Assembly (NCBI GenBank): GCA_902778625.1
Contig: CACYYM010000004.1
Span: 124,001 to 188,000, forward strand
Length of the DNA: 64,000 nt
Direction: 5' to 3'
From: an uncultured Bacteroidales bacterium
GTDB lineage: Bacteria; Bacteroidota; Bacteroidia; Bacteroidales; Bacteroidaceae
A program made the position numbers and the translations under genes. Position 1 is the stretch's first letter; every line of letters begins with the position of its first letter. Positions 18,187 to 27,436 of the stretch are shown here, in pieces. The notes below the pieces were generated by a model. The model was not told where the DNA came from and did no database searches. It was given only the letters and a program-made list of their open reading frames with translations.

Positions 18187-18194
18187 TATCTTTG
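18187..18194 (+). promoter_or_regulatory. -7 box for comEC
   Basis: TATCTTTG lies 30 bp before the ATG at 18224, divergent from the BspA-like promoter. Confidence 0.6.
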
Positions 18195-18223
18195 CAGTTG
18201 AAACACGTCAATTCTTCTGCATT

Positions 18224-19357
18224 ATGATTGTCCAACACCCGATGCTATGGTGCGCCGTCGCTTTGATGGCGGGCACTGCCATTGGGCTGTACTTTCCCCT
18301 CCCCTACTATCTGCCGCTACTTATTCTGGCAGTCATTGCCTGCACCTTCACGAAGGAAACCCGTCATCTCCACGATGTCCTGACGCTTCTCGTATGGCTC
18401 TTACTGGGTTGCAGCAGGGCAGCTCTCGTTTCTGATTACGACACAAAATCCGCTTGGCAACAAAACATCGAAGGAAAGGCAAAGGCTGTGCAAAACGCTT
18501 TGATAAAGAGATTGGAGACATCGGGCGTGTCGCCCCAGACGCTTGCACTCACAGAAGCCTTGGTGGTTGGCAAGAAGGACGACCTGAGTCGCGAGACAAA
18601 ACAAGCCTACCGGCAGGTCGGAGCGAGTCATTTGCTGGCCTTGAGCGGGATGCATCTCGGTATTATCTATGGCTTCCTATACATCATCTTCATCCATTGG
18701 TTCCGTTTTAGCCGGTGGCGTTGGCACGTACTACCTATCATATTATTATGTCTGTGGGGCTATGCCTTGGTGGCAGGAATGCCGGTTTCGCTGGTGAGGG
18801 CAGCCTTGATGCTCAGTATCTTCACCATCTTTTCCTTGATGGAATACGACACCGACCCTTTGCACCCCTTGGCTTTAAGTGCCATCATTATCCTGTTGAT
18901 AGCGCCAACGGAACTGCTAAGCATCAGTTTCCAACTGTCGTTCGTTGCAGTCTTCTTCCTCTTGGCACTTTGGAGGCCAATATACGAGATGTTTCCCAAG
19001 ATGCCTTGGCTGGTGAGGCTGTTCTGCGTGTCTTGTGTCGCAAGCTTCGGCACGATGCCTCTCGTTGCCTATTACTTCCACCAAGTGCCTCTGTTTGGTC
19101 CTGTGCTGAGCATCATCCTCATACCTCTGACCACGCTCATCATCTACCTGACAATTATCACAATACTTCTGCCTGTCGCACCGATGGCTTGGCTCTTGAA
19201 CCACGTCGAAGCCTTACAACAGCGTATTATCGAGCTTTCAGGCGACATTCCCTTTGGACAACTGACCGATGTCTATCCCGACAAAATCCTTATCTCTATG
19301 ATATACGGGGCGATGATAATAGCCATCATTCGTCTGCGGACAAGGGAAGACCAGTAG
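18224..19357 (+). CDS. ComEC/Rec2-family membrane protein (short form)
   Basis: A 377-residue polytopic protein. The ATG at 18224 (MIVQHPMLWCAVALMAG) follows the promoter; the frame upstream overlaps the promoter and is discounted. The core competence domain is clear: ALVVGKKDDLSRETKQAYRQ, GASHLLALSGMHLGIIY, GMPVSLVRAALML, and SFQLSFVAVFF, surrounded by roughly nine hydrophobic helices. The long metallo-beta-lactamase domain of full ComEC proteins is absent and the N-terminal OB region is reduced. The family moves single-stranded DNA across the inner membrane in transformation; a role in competence here is only inferred. Its 3' end overlaps the convergent gene by 32 bp. Confidence 0.85.
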   Translation: MIVQHPMLWCAVALMAGTAIGLYFPLPYYLPLLILAVIACTFTKETRHLHDVLTLLVWLLLGCSRAALVSDYDTKSAWQQNIEGKAKAVQNALIKRLETSGVSPQTLALTEALVVGKKDDLSRETKQAYRQVGASHLLALSGMHLGIIYGFLYIIFIHWFRFSRWRWHVLPIILLCLWGYALVAGMPVSLVRAALMLSIFTIFSLMEYDTDPLHPLALSAIIILLIAPTELLSISFQLSFVAVFFLLALWRPIYEMFPKMPWLVRLFCVSCVASFGTMPLVAYYFHQVPLFGPVLSIILIPLTTLIIYLTIITILLPVAPMAWLLNHVEALQQRIIELSGDIPFGQLTDVYPDKILISMIYGAMIIAIIRLRTREDQ

Positions 19358-20501
19358 CAGCCTCTTCTTCTTTGGTTCGCTTCACTATATCGTACCTGTC
19401 CCAAAGTGTCGAGTCGAAACCTGCATTATCGACAGCACGGAGGATATTATCGCCTACGGCACCCGATGAAGCAGCAAGTCCGTCGTCCTGCACGTTGAAT
19501 ATTACCCCTTTGTACTTCATCTTCTCGTTGCCTCCCTCGAAAGCAAGATTGTTTACTGACGCAAAACCTTGAGAGTAGTCGTAGCTCATCTGAAAGCTGA
19601 TGTCGGTGGGTTGCCTGTGCCAATTCACGTTCTGAAAAGCATTCTCCACCTTTCCCTCGAAGCGAAGCAAGCGAAGTGATTCGGCATCCACAAAGGCGGT
19701 TCCCACTATGTGACGTCTTTCTGACAAATACTCCTCACGCCATTTGGAGCGCTCCTTGTCGTTCAAACGGAACGTGATACGATACATTTTTTTACCCTCG
19801 CTGCCGAAAAGCGTCTCGACATCTACGTCATAGTATTTCCTTGTCGCAGAAAGATTATGGAGCGGCTTGATGGCTTTCTCCCAATAATCGCTCATGAAGG
19901 CAGACGGCCCAATTTCCGTTACCTTCTGTATATTGGTGAGCCTCAACTCCATACGACTGATGTTGCCTTCGTAGTTCAGGCCCGTCCGTCCGCTCAGCAT
20001 CTCCTCTTCCCGAAGGTTTACTGCCGAGCGAGCTGTCATCAGGCTTTCTATCAAGTAGGAATCCTCTTCATTCTTCAACAATGTCCGCATGAAATAGCCC
20101 TGCCTGTCCTTCTTGTGTTTTGAGAAGTCTTGCTTGAGGTTGTTTATCACCTGCTTCAAGATGTCCAACTCATCAATGGGTACCACCTCAACTTCTTTCA
20201 GGGCCGAGCTGAAAGGCTTTAACTGGATGACCCGCGGCACTTCGGAGGCTTTTAACTTTAGCTTCTCAAAGCCCACGAAACTGAAAGTCAAAACGTCCTG
20301 ATTGGAGACAGACAAACGATAATCGCCCTCGATGTTAGTCAACGCGCCCCTGCCCTTCTCCACATAAATGGCAGTATACGGCAAAGGCTCTCCCGTCTCG
20401 GCATCCACGACACGACCTTGCAGCACGAAGTCCTGCGCTTGCGCTCCTATCGAGCATAAGGTAATGAAAAACAGGACTATAAAGCAGGCTAAATGTCTCA
20501 T
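19326..20501 (-). CDS. Secreted protein with carboxypeptidase-regulatory-like domain
   Basis: A 391-residue exported protein (signal MRHLACFIVLFFITLCSIGAQ). Residues 23-105 form a CarboxypepD_reg-like beta-sandwich (LQGRVVDAETGEPLPYTAIY... GDYRLSV... LTFSFVGFE), as found at the front of many Bacteroidetes outer-membrane proteins. The rest (about 120-360) is a conserved-looking beta-rich region with paired K/R and E residues and no recognised catalytic motif. It probably sits in the periplasm or outer membrane. The gene stands alone; its 3' end overlaps comEC tail to tail. Confidence 0.75.
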   Translation of the reverse strand: MRHLACFIVLFFITLCSIGAQAQDFVLQGRVVDAETGEPLPYTAIYVEKGRGALTNIEGDYRLSVSNQDVLTFSFVGFEKLKLKASEVPRVIQLKPFSSALKEVEVVPIDELDILKQVINNLKQDFSKHKKDRQGYFMRTLLKNEEDSYLIESLMTARSAVNLREEEMLSGRTGLNYEGNISRMELRLTNIQKVTEIGPSAFMSDYWEKAIKPLHNLSATRKYYDVDVETLFGSEGKKMYRITFRLNDKERSKWREEYLSERRHIVGTAFVDAESLRLLRFEGKVENAFQNVNWHRQPTDISFQMSYDYSQGFASVNNLAFEGGNEKMKYKGVIFNVQDDGLAASSGAVGDNILRAVDNAGFDSTLWDRYDIVKRTKEEEAATGLPLSADE

Positions 20502-20600
20502 GACGGATTATTTCTATAGTATCGTTCCTGCAATTATAACGCCCAAACAGGCGAATTGTAACAGGTCAACGCGTTAAATAATTATAAGAATTCAAAATAA

Positions 20601-20692
20601 ATTGCCGGCATAACGTGTGTAAATTGTAAACTTAACGTGTTGTGTTGGCAAACTTAACGTGTTATGATTGCAAAGTTAGCGTGTTAAGTTTT
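20601..20692 (-). repeat. 22-bp-period array 2 (TTAACGTGTT core), 3' of the ClC gene
   Basis: Four 22-bp units lie at 20605-20626, 20627-20648, 20649-20670 and 20671-20692, meeting at ATTG/CAAA or TTGG/CAAA joints. The core is CTTAACGTGTT or close. In the direction of the upstream ClC gene the array starts 30 bp after the stop, the first unit opens AAAACTTAAC and the second closes GTTAAGTTTG, so they pair. Two units also contain TAnnTTTG on the minus strand, so a promoter function for the next gene (start 20501) cannot be excluded. A related array is at 57466. Confidence 0.8.
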
Positions 20693-20721
20693 GATTTTAA
20701 CTGTGCCACGTTTCCTTCGCT

Positions 20722-22506
20722 TTAGTCGTTCGAGAGGTCGGCGAGCATTTGGCGATAGACAGAGAAGACTGTGCTCTTGCGGATGAAGCCCACGAAGATG
20801 CCTTCTTCATCCACGACGGGAAGCGTCCAGGCTCCTGTTCTGTCGAAGACGGAGACGACGACATCCATCGGATCATTCACGGAGAGCTTGGCTTCGGGCT
20901 GCTTCATGAGCTCCGACACAGCGAAGTTTCTGTACAGTTCTGTGCGGAAAACGAGGTGCCTGATATCGTCCAAATAAACGGCTCCGACGAATTGCATCTG
21001 CTTGTTGACGACGGGGAAGACGTGGTTCTTGCTGTTCGAGACTTGCGTGGCAACGTCGCCCAGATTCATGTCCGGGTAGAGGACGTGGTCGTAATGCTGT
21101 ATGACGCTATCCATGCTCATGAGGGTCAGGATGCTCTTGTCCGTGTGGTGGGTCAGCAGTTCGCCTCTTTGCGCAAGCCTCATCGCATAAATGCTATGGG
21201 GCTCGAAATACTTGATTGTGAGGTACGAGCCTGTAGCCACTATCATGAGCGGCATGAAAAGTGCGTAACCTCCCGTCAGTTCGGCAATGAGGAAGATGCC
21301 TGTCAGGGGCGCGTGCATCACGCCGCTCATTAGTCCGCACATGCCCAACATGGCGAAGTTCCTTTCCGGAATGTCGATGCCCAGCACGTCGTACATGTTC
21401 CAAAGCCTGCAGAAAATGAAGCCACAGATGCAGCCCAGGAACAGACTAGGCGCGAAGATACCGCCACAGCCTCCGCCTCCGTTGGTCGCCGTAGAGGCAA
21501 ACACCTTGAAGACGACTATAAGAAAGAGGTAGATGAGCAAGTGGTTCGAGCCATAGAAGAGCGACCTATCCATCGCAGTATCCCAGTCGGCTTGTCCGTT
21601 GCCGTTAAGCAAAAGGGTGATGAGGTCGTAACCTTCGCCGTAGAGTGACGGGAAGAGATAGATGAGCAGACTCAGCATGGCGGCTCCCAAAAGGAATTTC
21701 TTGTAGCGGCCCTGCAGCTTGCGGAAGATGCCTTCAAGGAAGTTCATGGTCCTCGTAAAGTAGAGCGCCACCAGTCCGCAAACGATGCCGAGGGCCAGAT
21801 AGGCTGGGATGCGATTGACTGTGAAAGCGTCTTGCAGGTGGAACTCGAAGATGGGATTGGTGCCGGAAACGGCGAAAGTGAGGCCCACAGCCGTCACGCT
21901 TGTCACGAGCAACGGCAGAAGGCTCGTCATCGTCAAGTCCAGCATCAGCACTTCGAGCACAAAAACGAGGCCGGCTATCGGGGCTTTGAAGATGCCGGCA
22001 ATGGCTCCGGCTGCTCCACAACCAACAAGGAGCATCATGTACTTGTTGCTCAAACGGCAAAGCTGACCGAGGCTGCTGCCTATCGCACTACCTGTCAAAA
22101 CAATAGGTGCCTCCGCTCCGACACTGCCGCCAAAGCCAATCGTGATGGCAGAAGCTACCACGGAAGTCCAAGTATTATGGGGCTTGATGCGGCTTTGCTT
22201 GCGTGCGATAGCAAAGAGAATCTTGGTAACGCCGTGACCGATATCGTCCCTCACAATATACTTAACGAAGAGCATTGTCAGCCAAATGCCGATGACGGGA
22301 TAGACGAGGTAGAGCCAGTTGGCTCCCGTCACGACGAACTCTTGCGTCAAGAGGTCTTCAATCTGTCCGATTATCCACTTCAAGAGCAGTCCTGCACAAG
22401 CTGTGAAGATACCAACCAGCAAGCTGATGAGCAAGACAAAGCTGCCCTCGGAGAAGTGTCTGCGGCGCCAACGTATAAGCCATGCTATGAAGTTACGACA
22501 ATTCAC
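20722..22506 (-). CDS. ClC-family chloride channel/antiporter with CBS domains
   Basis: A 594-residue protein starting at a GTG at 22506, preceded by AGGAGAAAG as ribosome binding site. The membrane part (about 20-430) shows the ClC filter motifs: GFGGSVGAEAPIV, where the glutamate fits the gating position, and TNGGGGCGGIFAPSLFLG. A pair of CBS domains fills the last 140 residues (SVIQHYDHVLYPDMNLGD... FVGAVYLDDIRHLVF... LPVVDEEGIFVGFI) and may sense nucleotides. It moves chloride or another anion across the inner membrane. It is followed by a 22-bp array and lies 23 bp downstream of the Sua5 gene, probably co-transcribed. Confidence 0.93.
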   Translation of the reverse strand: MNCRNFIAWLIRWRRRHFSEGSFVLLISLLVGIFTACAGLLLKWIIGQIEDLLTQEFVVTGANWLYLVYPVIGIWLTMLFVKYIVRDDIGHGVTKILFAIARKQSRIKPHNTWTSVVASAITIGFGGSVGAEAPIVLTGSAIGSSLGQLCRLSNKYMMLLVGCGAAGAIAGIFKAPIAGLVFVLEVLMLDLTMTSLLPLLVTSVTAVGLTFAVSGTNPIFEFHLQDAFTVNRIPAYLALGIVCGLVALYFTRTMNFLEGIFRKLQGRYKKFLLGAAMLSLLIYLFPSLYGEGYDLITLLLNGNGQADWDTAMDRSLFYGSNHLLIYLFLIVVFKVFASTATNGGGGCGGIFAPSLFLGCICGFIFCRLWNMYDVLGIDIPERNFAMLGMCGLMSGVMHAPLTGIFLIAELTGGYALFMPLMIVATGSYLTIKYFEPHSIYAMRLAQRGELLTHHTDKSILTLMSMDSVIQHYDHVLYPDMNLGDVATQVSNSKNHVFPVVNKQMQFVGAVYLDDIRHLVFRTELYRNFAVSELMKQPEAKLSVNDPMDVVVSVFDRTGAWTLPVVDEEGIFVGFIRKSTVFSVYRQMLADLSND

Positions 22507-22529
22507 CTTTCTCCTATTATCTACATTTC

Positions 22530-23108
22530 TTATTTCCTTATTATCCGTATCTGCCCGTCGAAACCAATCTTTATGATTTGGCTGGGCTTCGACTTGCTCG
22601 TATCATTCTGTCGAGACAGCATTACGAAGTCGACGCCTTGCTTTATCTCATCAGATATCTCAGCAAAGCAAGCCGGAGAAGGCTCGCCGCTGATGTTTGC
22701 ACTGGTGCTGACGATGGCTTTCTGAAAACGATAGCAGAGCTCGTGGCTGATGTTCTCTTTGGTGACGCGAAGCCCCACACTACCATCCTCGGCAATGAGG
22801 CTTGGTGCAAGACCTGTGGCACCATCAAGGATGAGAGTCAGCGGCTTGTCGGCAAACTCTATCAAGTCCCATGCCACATCCGGCACGCCTCGGACATATC
22901 GCTGCATCCGGTTGGCACTATCGACAAGGCAAATCATCGCTTTACTGTCCTCGCGCCGCTTCAGTTGGAAGATTCTACGGACTGCTTCCTCATTGCTCGC
23001 GTCGCACCCAATCCCCCATATCGTGTCCGTCGGGTATAGGATGAGACCGCCCTGCCTTAACGTCTGCACGGCAGTCTGTATGTCTTCTGCAATTTGTTTC
23101 TGCGTCAT
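22530..23108 (-). CDS. L-threonylcarbamoyladenylate synthase (Sua5/YrdC/TsaC)
   Basis: A 192-residue single YrdC-domain protein. I use the ATG at 23108 (MTQKQIAEDIQTAVQ), since the upstream GTG overlaps the promoter. Motifs: GGLILYPTDTIWGIGCDA, IFQLKRREDSKAM with the KR binding pair, and VGLRVTKENISHELC followed by IVSTSANISGEPS. The enzyme makes threonylcarbamoyl-AMP from threonine, bicarbonate and ATP for t6A modification of tRNA. It lacks the extra Sua5 domain, like TsaC. It shares a divergent promoter region with the serine deaminase gene. Confidence 0.94.
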   Translation of the reverse strand: MTQKQIAEDIQTAVQTLRQGGLILYPTDTIWGIGCDASNEEAVRRIFQLKRREDSKAMICLVDSANRMQRYVRGVPDVAWDLIEFADKPLTLILDGATGLAPSLIAEDGSVGLRVTKENISHELCYRFQKAIVSTSANISGEPSPACFAEISDEIKQGVDFVMLSRQNDTSKSKPSQIIKIGFDGQIRIIRK

Positions 23109-23131
23109 GTCTCTGTCTTGTATTCGCGCCA

Positions 23132-23139
23132 CAAAGATA
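23132..23139 (-). promoter_or_regulatory. -7 box for the Sua5/TsaC gene
   Basis: The minus strand reads TATCTTTG, 24 bp before the ATG at 23108. This decides against the upstream GTG start, which overlaps this box. Confidence 0.65.
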
Positions 23140-23256
23140 CAGCTTTTTTAATGATTACAGCCAGGAAAGGACACATTTATTAAATAAAAGTGAAGAAAAG
23201 CAGGAAGGAAGAAACGAATTATCTGCAAGAGTGATGCACATTCCCCAAAAACTTTA

Positions 23257-23264
23257 TACCTTTG
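23257..23264 (+). promoter_or_regulatory. -7 box for the serine deaminase gene
   Basis: TACCTTTG lies 28 bp before the ATG at 23292; it excludes the in-frame TTG at 23262 as start. Confidence 0.65.
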
Positions 23265-23291
23265 CCCACAAATTACAACAAACAGACAAGC

Positions 23292-24485
23292 ATGGAATCA
23301 CTACGTCATCTTTTCAGAATAGGTATCGGCCCGTCCAGTAGTCACACGATGGGGCCGCAGTCGGCTGCAAAAATATATGTAAAGCGGCATCCCGAGGCCA
23401 CGAAGTTCGATGTCGTCCTCTATGGCTCGCTGGCAGCGACAGGCAAAGGACACATGACCGATGTTGCCATCCTTCGCGTCTTGGAGGAGCAAGGCTCGGC
23501 AGTCATCCACTGGGAGCCGCAGACACGCCTGCCCTTCCATCCCAATGCTATGCGCTTTGCCGTCCAAGAGGCCGATGGCAGCCTGAGCGACGAATGGGTG
23601 GTCTATAGCATTGGAGGCGGAGCACTCTCCGAAGGCCCCAACGACACAGTGGAATACAAGCATGTCTATCCGCTGACCACGATGGACGACATCATGCATT
23701 GGTGCAACGAGACGGGATGTTCCCTCTGGGAATATGTCGAACGGAACGAAGGTCCTGAGATATGGGATTATCTTGCGAAAGTGTGGCAGGTGATGTGCGA
23801 GAGCGTGGAGCGAGGCATCAACCACGAAGGCGTATTGCCAGGTCCGTTGGGTCTGCAGCGAAAGGCTCCTGTCTACTATACAAAAGCAAAGGGCTACAAG
23901 GCCAACCTGCAGAGCTCCGGACTTGTCTATGCCTATGCGCTGGCCGTCAGCGAAGAGAATGCTTCGGGCGGCATCATCGCCACAGCACCAACCTGCGGCT
24001 CGTGCGGCGTGCTGCCCGCCGTGCTCTACCATCTGGGGCATAACCACGCCTTTTCCGACGAACGCATATTGCATGCGCTGGCCACTGCGGGGCTTATCGG
24101 TAATCTGGCAAAGCACAATGCCAGCATCTCCGGTGCCGATGTGGGCTGTCAGGGCGAAGTGGGCGTAGCAAGCGCTATGGCTGCCGCCGCTGCCTGTCAG
24201 TTGTTCGGGGGCAGCGTGAATCAAATCGAGTATGCTGCCGAGATGGGACTCGAGCACCACTTGGGCATGACATGCGACCCTGTCTGTGGTCTCGTGCAGA
24301 TTCCCTGCATCGAGCGCAACGCCTTTGCTGCTGCCAGAGCTTTGGATGCCAACTTCTATGCCTCCCTCTCCGACGGACGTCACCGTGTCTCATTCGACCG
24401 CGTCTTGCGTGTTATGAAACAAACAGGCCACGACCTTCCTTCGCTCTACAAAGAGACCTCAGAGGGAGGATTGGCTAAACTGTAA
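23292..24485 (+). CDS. sdaA: L-serine ammonia-lyase, iron-sulfur type (single chain)
   Basis: A 397-residue protein with alpha and beta parts in one chain. MESLRHLFRIGIGPSSSHTMGP at the start is the family's substrate loop (quoted in part; SSSHT is the key). The iron-sulfur ligands are visible as APTCGSCG near residue 235 and CDPVCGL...C near 340. The enzyme deaminates serine to pyruvate and ammonia in the cytoplasm. It is transcribed alone and ends 11 bp from the convergent prfC, with no hairpin between them. Confidence 0.95.
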   Translation: MESLRHLFRIGIGPSSSHTMGPQSAAKIYVKRHPEATKFDVVLYGSLAATGKGHMTDVAILRVLEEQGSAVIHWEPQTRLPFHPNAMRFAVQEADGSLSDEWVVYSIGGGALSEGPNDTVEYKHVYPLTTMDDIMHWCNETGCSLWEYVERNEGPEIWDYLAKVWQVMCESVERGINHEGVLPGPLGLQRKAPVYYTKAKGYKANLQSSGLVYAYALAVSEENASGGIIATAPTCGSCGVLPAVLYHLGHNHAFSDERILHALATAGLIGNLAKHNASISGADVGCQGEVGVASAMAAAAACQLFGGSVNQIEYAAEMGLEHHLGMTCDPVCGLVQIPCIERNAFAAARALDANFYASLSDGRHRVSFDRVLRVMKQTGHDLPSLYKETSEGGLAKL

Positions 24486-24496
24486 AGTTTCCCGCC

Positions 24497-26071
24497 TTAG
24501 AACTCGCTGGTGAAGTGGAAGCGGATGTGCTCGAAGTCTTGTTGAGCCATTTGCAGGACGTAGCCTGAGTCGGCAAGGAAGACGTCGCGGCCTTCCCTGT
24601 CGCGGGCCATGTACTGATGCTTGCGCTTCTTGAAGGCATCGAGTTCGGCTTCGTAACCCGGCATAGCTTCCACCCAGCAGGCTTTGTAGAGGCTGATTGG
24701 CTCCCAACGGCACTTGGCTCCGTATTCGTTCTCAAGGCGGTACTGGATGACTTCGAACTGAAGTTGTCCGACCGTTCCGATGACTTTGCGATTGTTGAAC
24801 TGATTGATGAAGAGCTGTGCCACACCTTCGTCCATGAGCTGATTGATGCCTTTCTCCAGCTGCTTGGTCTTCATGGGGTCGGCATTCTCGATGTACTTGA
24901 ACATCTCGGGCGAGAAGGAGGGCAAGCCACGGAAATGCAGGTCCTCGCCTTCCGTCAGCGTGTCGCCAATCTTGAAGATGCCGTTATCGGGCAAGCCTAC
25001 AATGTCTCCGGGCCAAGCCTCATCTATAGTCTCCTTGCGCTGCGCCATGAATTGCGTGGGACTGGAGAAACGGAGCGTTTTGCCTTGACGGACATGCAGA
25101 TAGGGTGCGTTGCGAACGAACTTGCCGGAGCAAACCTTGCAGAAAGCGATGCACGAGCGATGATTGGGGTCGATGTTGGCCGTTATCTTGAAGATGAAGC
25201 CCGTGAACTTCGGCTCGTCTGGGCTGACAGTTCGCTCCTCGGCTTTCGTTGGACGAGGATAAGGGGCGATACGAACAAAGCAATCCAACAGTTCCTGTAC
25301 GCCGAAGTTGTTCAAGGCTGAGCCGAAGAAGACGGGGGCCACATCGGCATCGAGATAGGTCTGCACATCGAACTCAGGATAGACGCCATCCACCAGTTCG
25401 AGGTCTTCGCGAAGTTTTTCTGCATCGCGCTCCCCGACCCTTTCGTCGAGTTCCTGACTGTTGATATCGACCTCCACCTTCTCCGTCACCTTCTGTTTGT
25501 CGGGCGTGAAGAGGTTGAGGTTCTGCTCGTAGATGTTATAGACGCCCTTGAACTTGGCGCCCTGATTGATGGGCCACGAGAGAGGACGCACGCTAATCTG
25601 CAGCTCTTCCTCCAGTTCGTCGAGCAGGTCGAAGGGGTCTTTGCCTTCGCGGTCCATCTTGTTGATGAAGATGATGACGGGCGTCTTCCTCATGCGGCAG
25701 ACTTCCATCAGTTTGCGTGTCTGAGCCTCAACGCCCTTGGCACTATCCACCACGATGATAGCGCTATCGACAGCTGTCAAGGTGCGGAATGTGTCCTCGG
25801 CAAAGTCCTGGTGACCTGGGGTATCGAGGATGTTGACCTTGTAGCCATCATAGTCGAACTCCATTACGGAGGTTGTTACCGAGATGCCACGTTGCTTCTC
25901 GATTTCCATCCAGTCGCTGGTCGCGGTCTTGCGTATCTTGTTGCTCTTCACGGCACCAGCCACCTGAATCTGTCCGCCGAAGAGGAGCAGTTTCTCAGTC
26001 AGCGTTGTCTTACCTGCATCGGGATGCGAGATAATGGCAAAGGTGCGACGACGCGTTATTTCCTGATTCAC
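24497..26071 (-). CDS. prfC: Peptide chain release factor 3
   Basis: A 524-residue translational GTPase starting at a GTG at 26071 ([20 protein letters not shown]). G motifs: HPDAGKTTL (G1), GISVTTSVM (G2), DTPGHQDF (G3) and [10 protein letters not shown] (G4). The insert with [12 protein letters not shown] and a C-terminal domain ending near FHFTSEF are typical for RF3 and separate it from EF-G. It recycles RF1/RF2 from the ribosome after termination. It follows the DUF4924 gene by 15 bp in a LysE-DUF4924-prfC operon. Confidence 0.96.
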   Translation of the reverse strand: MNQEITRRRTFAIISHPDAGKTTLTEKLLLFGGQIQVAGAVKSNKIRKTATSDWMEIEKQRGISVTTSVMEFDYDGYKVNILDTPGHQDFAEDTFRTLTAVDSAIIVVDSAKGVEAQTRKLMEVCRMRKTPVIIFINKMDREGKDPFDLLDELEEELQISVRPLSWPINQGAKFKGVYNIYEQNLNLFTPDKQKVTEKVEVDINSQELDERVGERDAEKLREDLELVDGVYPEFDVQTYLDADVAPVFFGSALNNFGVQELLDCFVRIAPYPRPTKAEERTVSPDEPKFTGFIFKITANIDPNHRSCIAFCKVCSGKFVRNAPYLHVRQGKTLRFSSPTQFMAQRKETIDEAWPGDIVGLPDNGIFKIGDTLTEGEDLHFRGLPSFSPEMFKYIENADPMKTKQLEKGINQLMDEGVAQLFINQFNNRKVIGTVGQLQFEVIQYRLENEYGAKCRWEPISLYKACWVEAMPGYEAELDAFKKRKHQYMARDREGRDVFLADSGYVLQMAQQDFEHIRFHFTSEF

Positions 26072-26086
26072 TCTACTATCTATCTA

Positions 26087-26596
26087 TTATTTATTATCTA
26101 TTAACTTAAGCAGTTCGCTTATCGGCTTCAAGGCGGCTTGGGTGCTTGCTGAGAGTTCCTTGCCTTGCATGCGGAGCAGCGTGGCTCCGTAGAGGGCATC
26201 AATGCAGTTCTCCATCTCATGCTTGTCCTTGTTGTTGCCTTGAGTGCGCAAAGCCACGATTTGCGGCAGAGCCTTGTAGTAGGCAGACTTGTACTCGTGC
26301 TCGTCGCTGTCGGCAAGGAGTTCCTTGTGGTGGTCTTCGAGGAGGTCGAGCGTGTTCTGCACGACACGAAGATGCCCCATTTGTTCCTTGCCTTCTTCCT
26401 TCATCATGCGTACCAGCGACTCGTACCATTCCTTTGCCTCCTTCATCTGCGCCTCGTCGTAACCAAAGCGCGGCAAGTACTCCTTCGCAATCCTTTCGGC
26501 ATCAAGGCTATAAGCACGCACCAAGTCTTCCACCTGATACATATAGATAAGGTAGGCACTGACACTTTGGCTTCTGAGTTTCTTTGCGATAAACAT
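26087..26596 (-). CDS. DUF4924-family protein
   Basis: A 169-residue, mostly helical protein. The ATG at 26596 (MFIAKKLRSQSVSAYLIYMY) is used because the family begins this way; the open frame upstream lies inside the LysE gene. Conserved-looking features are QVEDLVRAY, WYESLVRMMKEEG, YKSAYYKALPQIVALR and ENCIDALYGATLLRMQGKE. This matches my memory of Bacteroidetes DUF4924. No signal peptide or catalytic motif is visible, so it should be cytoplasmic. It starts 1 bp after the LysE stop, so translation is probably coupled. Confidence 0.75.
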   Translation of the reverse strand: MFIAKKLRSQSVSAYLIYMYQVEDLVRAYSLDAERIAKEYLPRFGYDEAQMKEAKEWYESLVRMMKEEGKEQMGHLRVVQNTLDLLEDHHKELLADSDEHEYKSAYYKALPQIVALRTQGNNKDKHEMENCIDALYGATLLRMQGKELSASTQAALKPISELLKLIDNK

Positions 26597-26597
26597 A

Positions 26598-27245
26598 TTA
26601 CCTGAACAGCGTATAGAAGAGTCCAACCGTCGATGCCGCCATGACCAAGAGGCCAAGCAAGCGGTTCAGGAGGCTGATGGTACTCATGTCGAAACGCGAG
26701 CCAAGACGATTGAGCGCCGTCGTCAAGATGAGCCACCAGACTATTGCGCCACCTAACACACCTACATACCCGACAAGTTGCTCTACGGGATGCTCTGGCA
26801 CGACAAACCCCACTCGAGCAAAAAGGGCGAGGAAGAGGAAGACAATCAGGGGATTGCTGACCGTAATGGCAAAGCCCGTGAAGGCATTGTGCCAAAGCGT
26901 GCCTCGCTTTCCTGTTGGCTTATGAGGCTCAGCAGGTTTCGTGTAGTAGGTATAGGCTCCGAAGCAGAACAGCAGAATGCTGCCCAGTATCTTGAGATAG
27001 AAGATTGTAGTGGGCTTTTCGATGAAATCCATCACGAGGCTCATGCCCAAACCCGTCATCACGGCATAGATAAGGTCACTCACAGCAGCTCCACAGCCCG
27101 TAGCAAAGCCGTACCAACGCCCTTTGTTGAGGGTGCGCTGAACAGTCAGCACCCCGACTGGCCCCATCGGTGCACTTGCCACTACTCCCACCACCATGCC
27201 TCTTACAGCAAGGTCGAGGGCATTCACAGATTCAATCCACATCAT
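26598..27245 (-). CDS. LysE-family amino acid exporter
   Basis: A 215-residue membrane protein with about six hydrophobic helices. The first helix region holds GMVVGVVASAPMGPVGVLTV, the G-P rich LysE/RhtB signature, and NPLIVFLFLALFA lies in the fourth. The family exports amino acids or other small metabolites across the inner membrane; the substrate cannot be read from the sequence. It opens an operon with DUF4924 and prfC and has its own -7 box just upstream. Confidence 0.9.
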   Translation of the reverse strand: MMWIESVNALDLAVRGMVVGVVASAPMGPVGVLTVQRTLNKGRWYGFATGCGAAVSDLIYAVMTGLGMSLVMDFIEKPTTIFYLKILGSILLFCFGAYTYYTKPAEPHKPTGKRGTLWHNAFTGFAITVSNPLIVFLFLALFARVGFVVPEHPVEQLVGYVGVLGGAIVWWLILTTALNRLGSRFDMSTISLLNRLLGLLVMAASTVGLFYTLFR

Positions 27246-27253
27246 TTCGGGCG

Positions 27254-27261
27254 CAAATTTA
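27254..27261 (-). promoter_or_regulatory. -7 box for the LysE operon
   Basis: The minus strand reads TAAATTTG, 9 bp before the ATG at 27245, so the transcript would be nearly leaderless; a start at the second ATG (27242) is equally possible. Confidence 0.5.
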
Positions 27262-27286
27262 CAAAGAAATTAAGAAATAAGGAAAA

Positions 27287-27319
27287 AAACTCTAAACTCT
27301 AAACTCTAAACTCTAAACT
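27287..27319. repeat. Heptad repeat (AAACTCT)n
   Basis: More than four copies of the 7-base word AAACTCT run head to tail just before the ROK kinase promoter. A loose copy (AAACTCTAAACAATAAAC) recurs near 27405. Confidence 0.8.
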
Positions 27320-27325
27320 TTTTTA

Positions 27326-27333
27326 TATCTTTG
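27326..27333 (+). promoter_or_regulatory. -7 box for the ROK kinase gene
   Basis: TATCTTTG lies 103 bp before the ATG at 27437, directly after the heptad repeat. Confidence 0.6.
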
Positions 27334-27436
27334 TGCAGAAACTATGCGTTTTTCGTTCCCTCGCGACTCAAAACACGCAACTCTGCACTATAAACAGACT
27401 ATAAACTCTAAACAATAAACAATAACCTATTTCATT

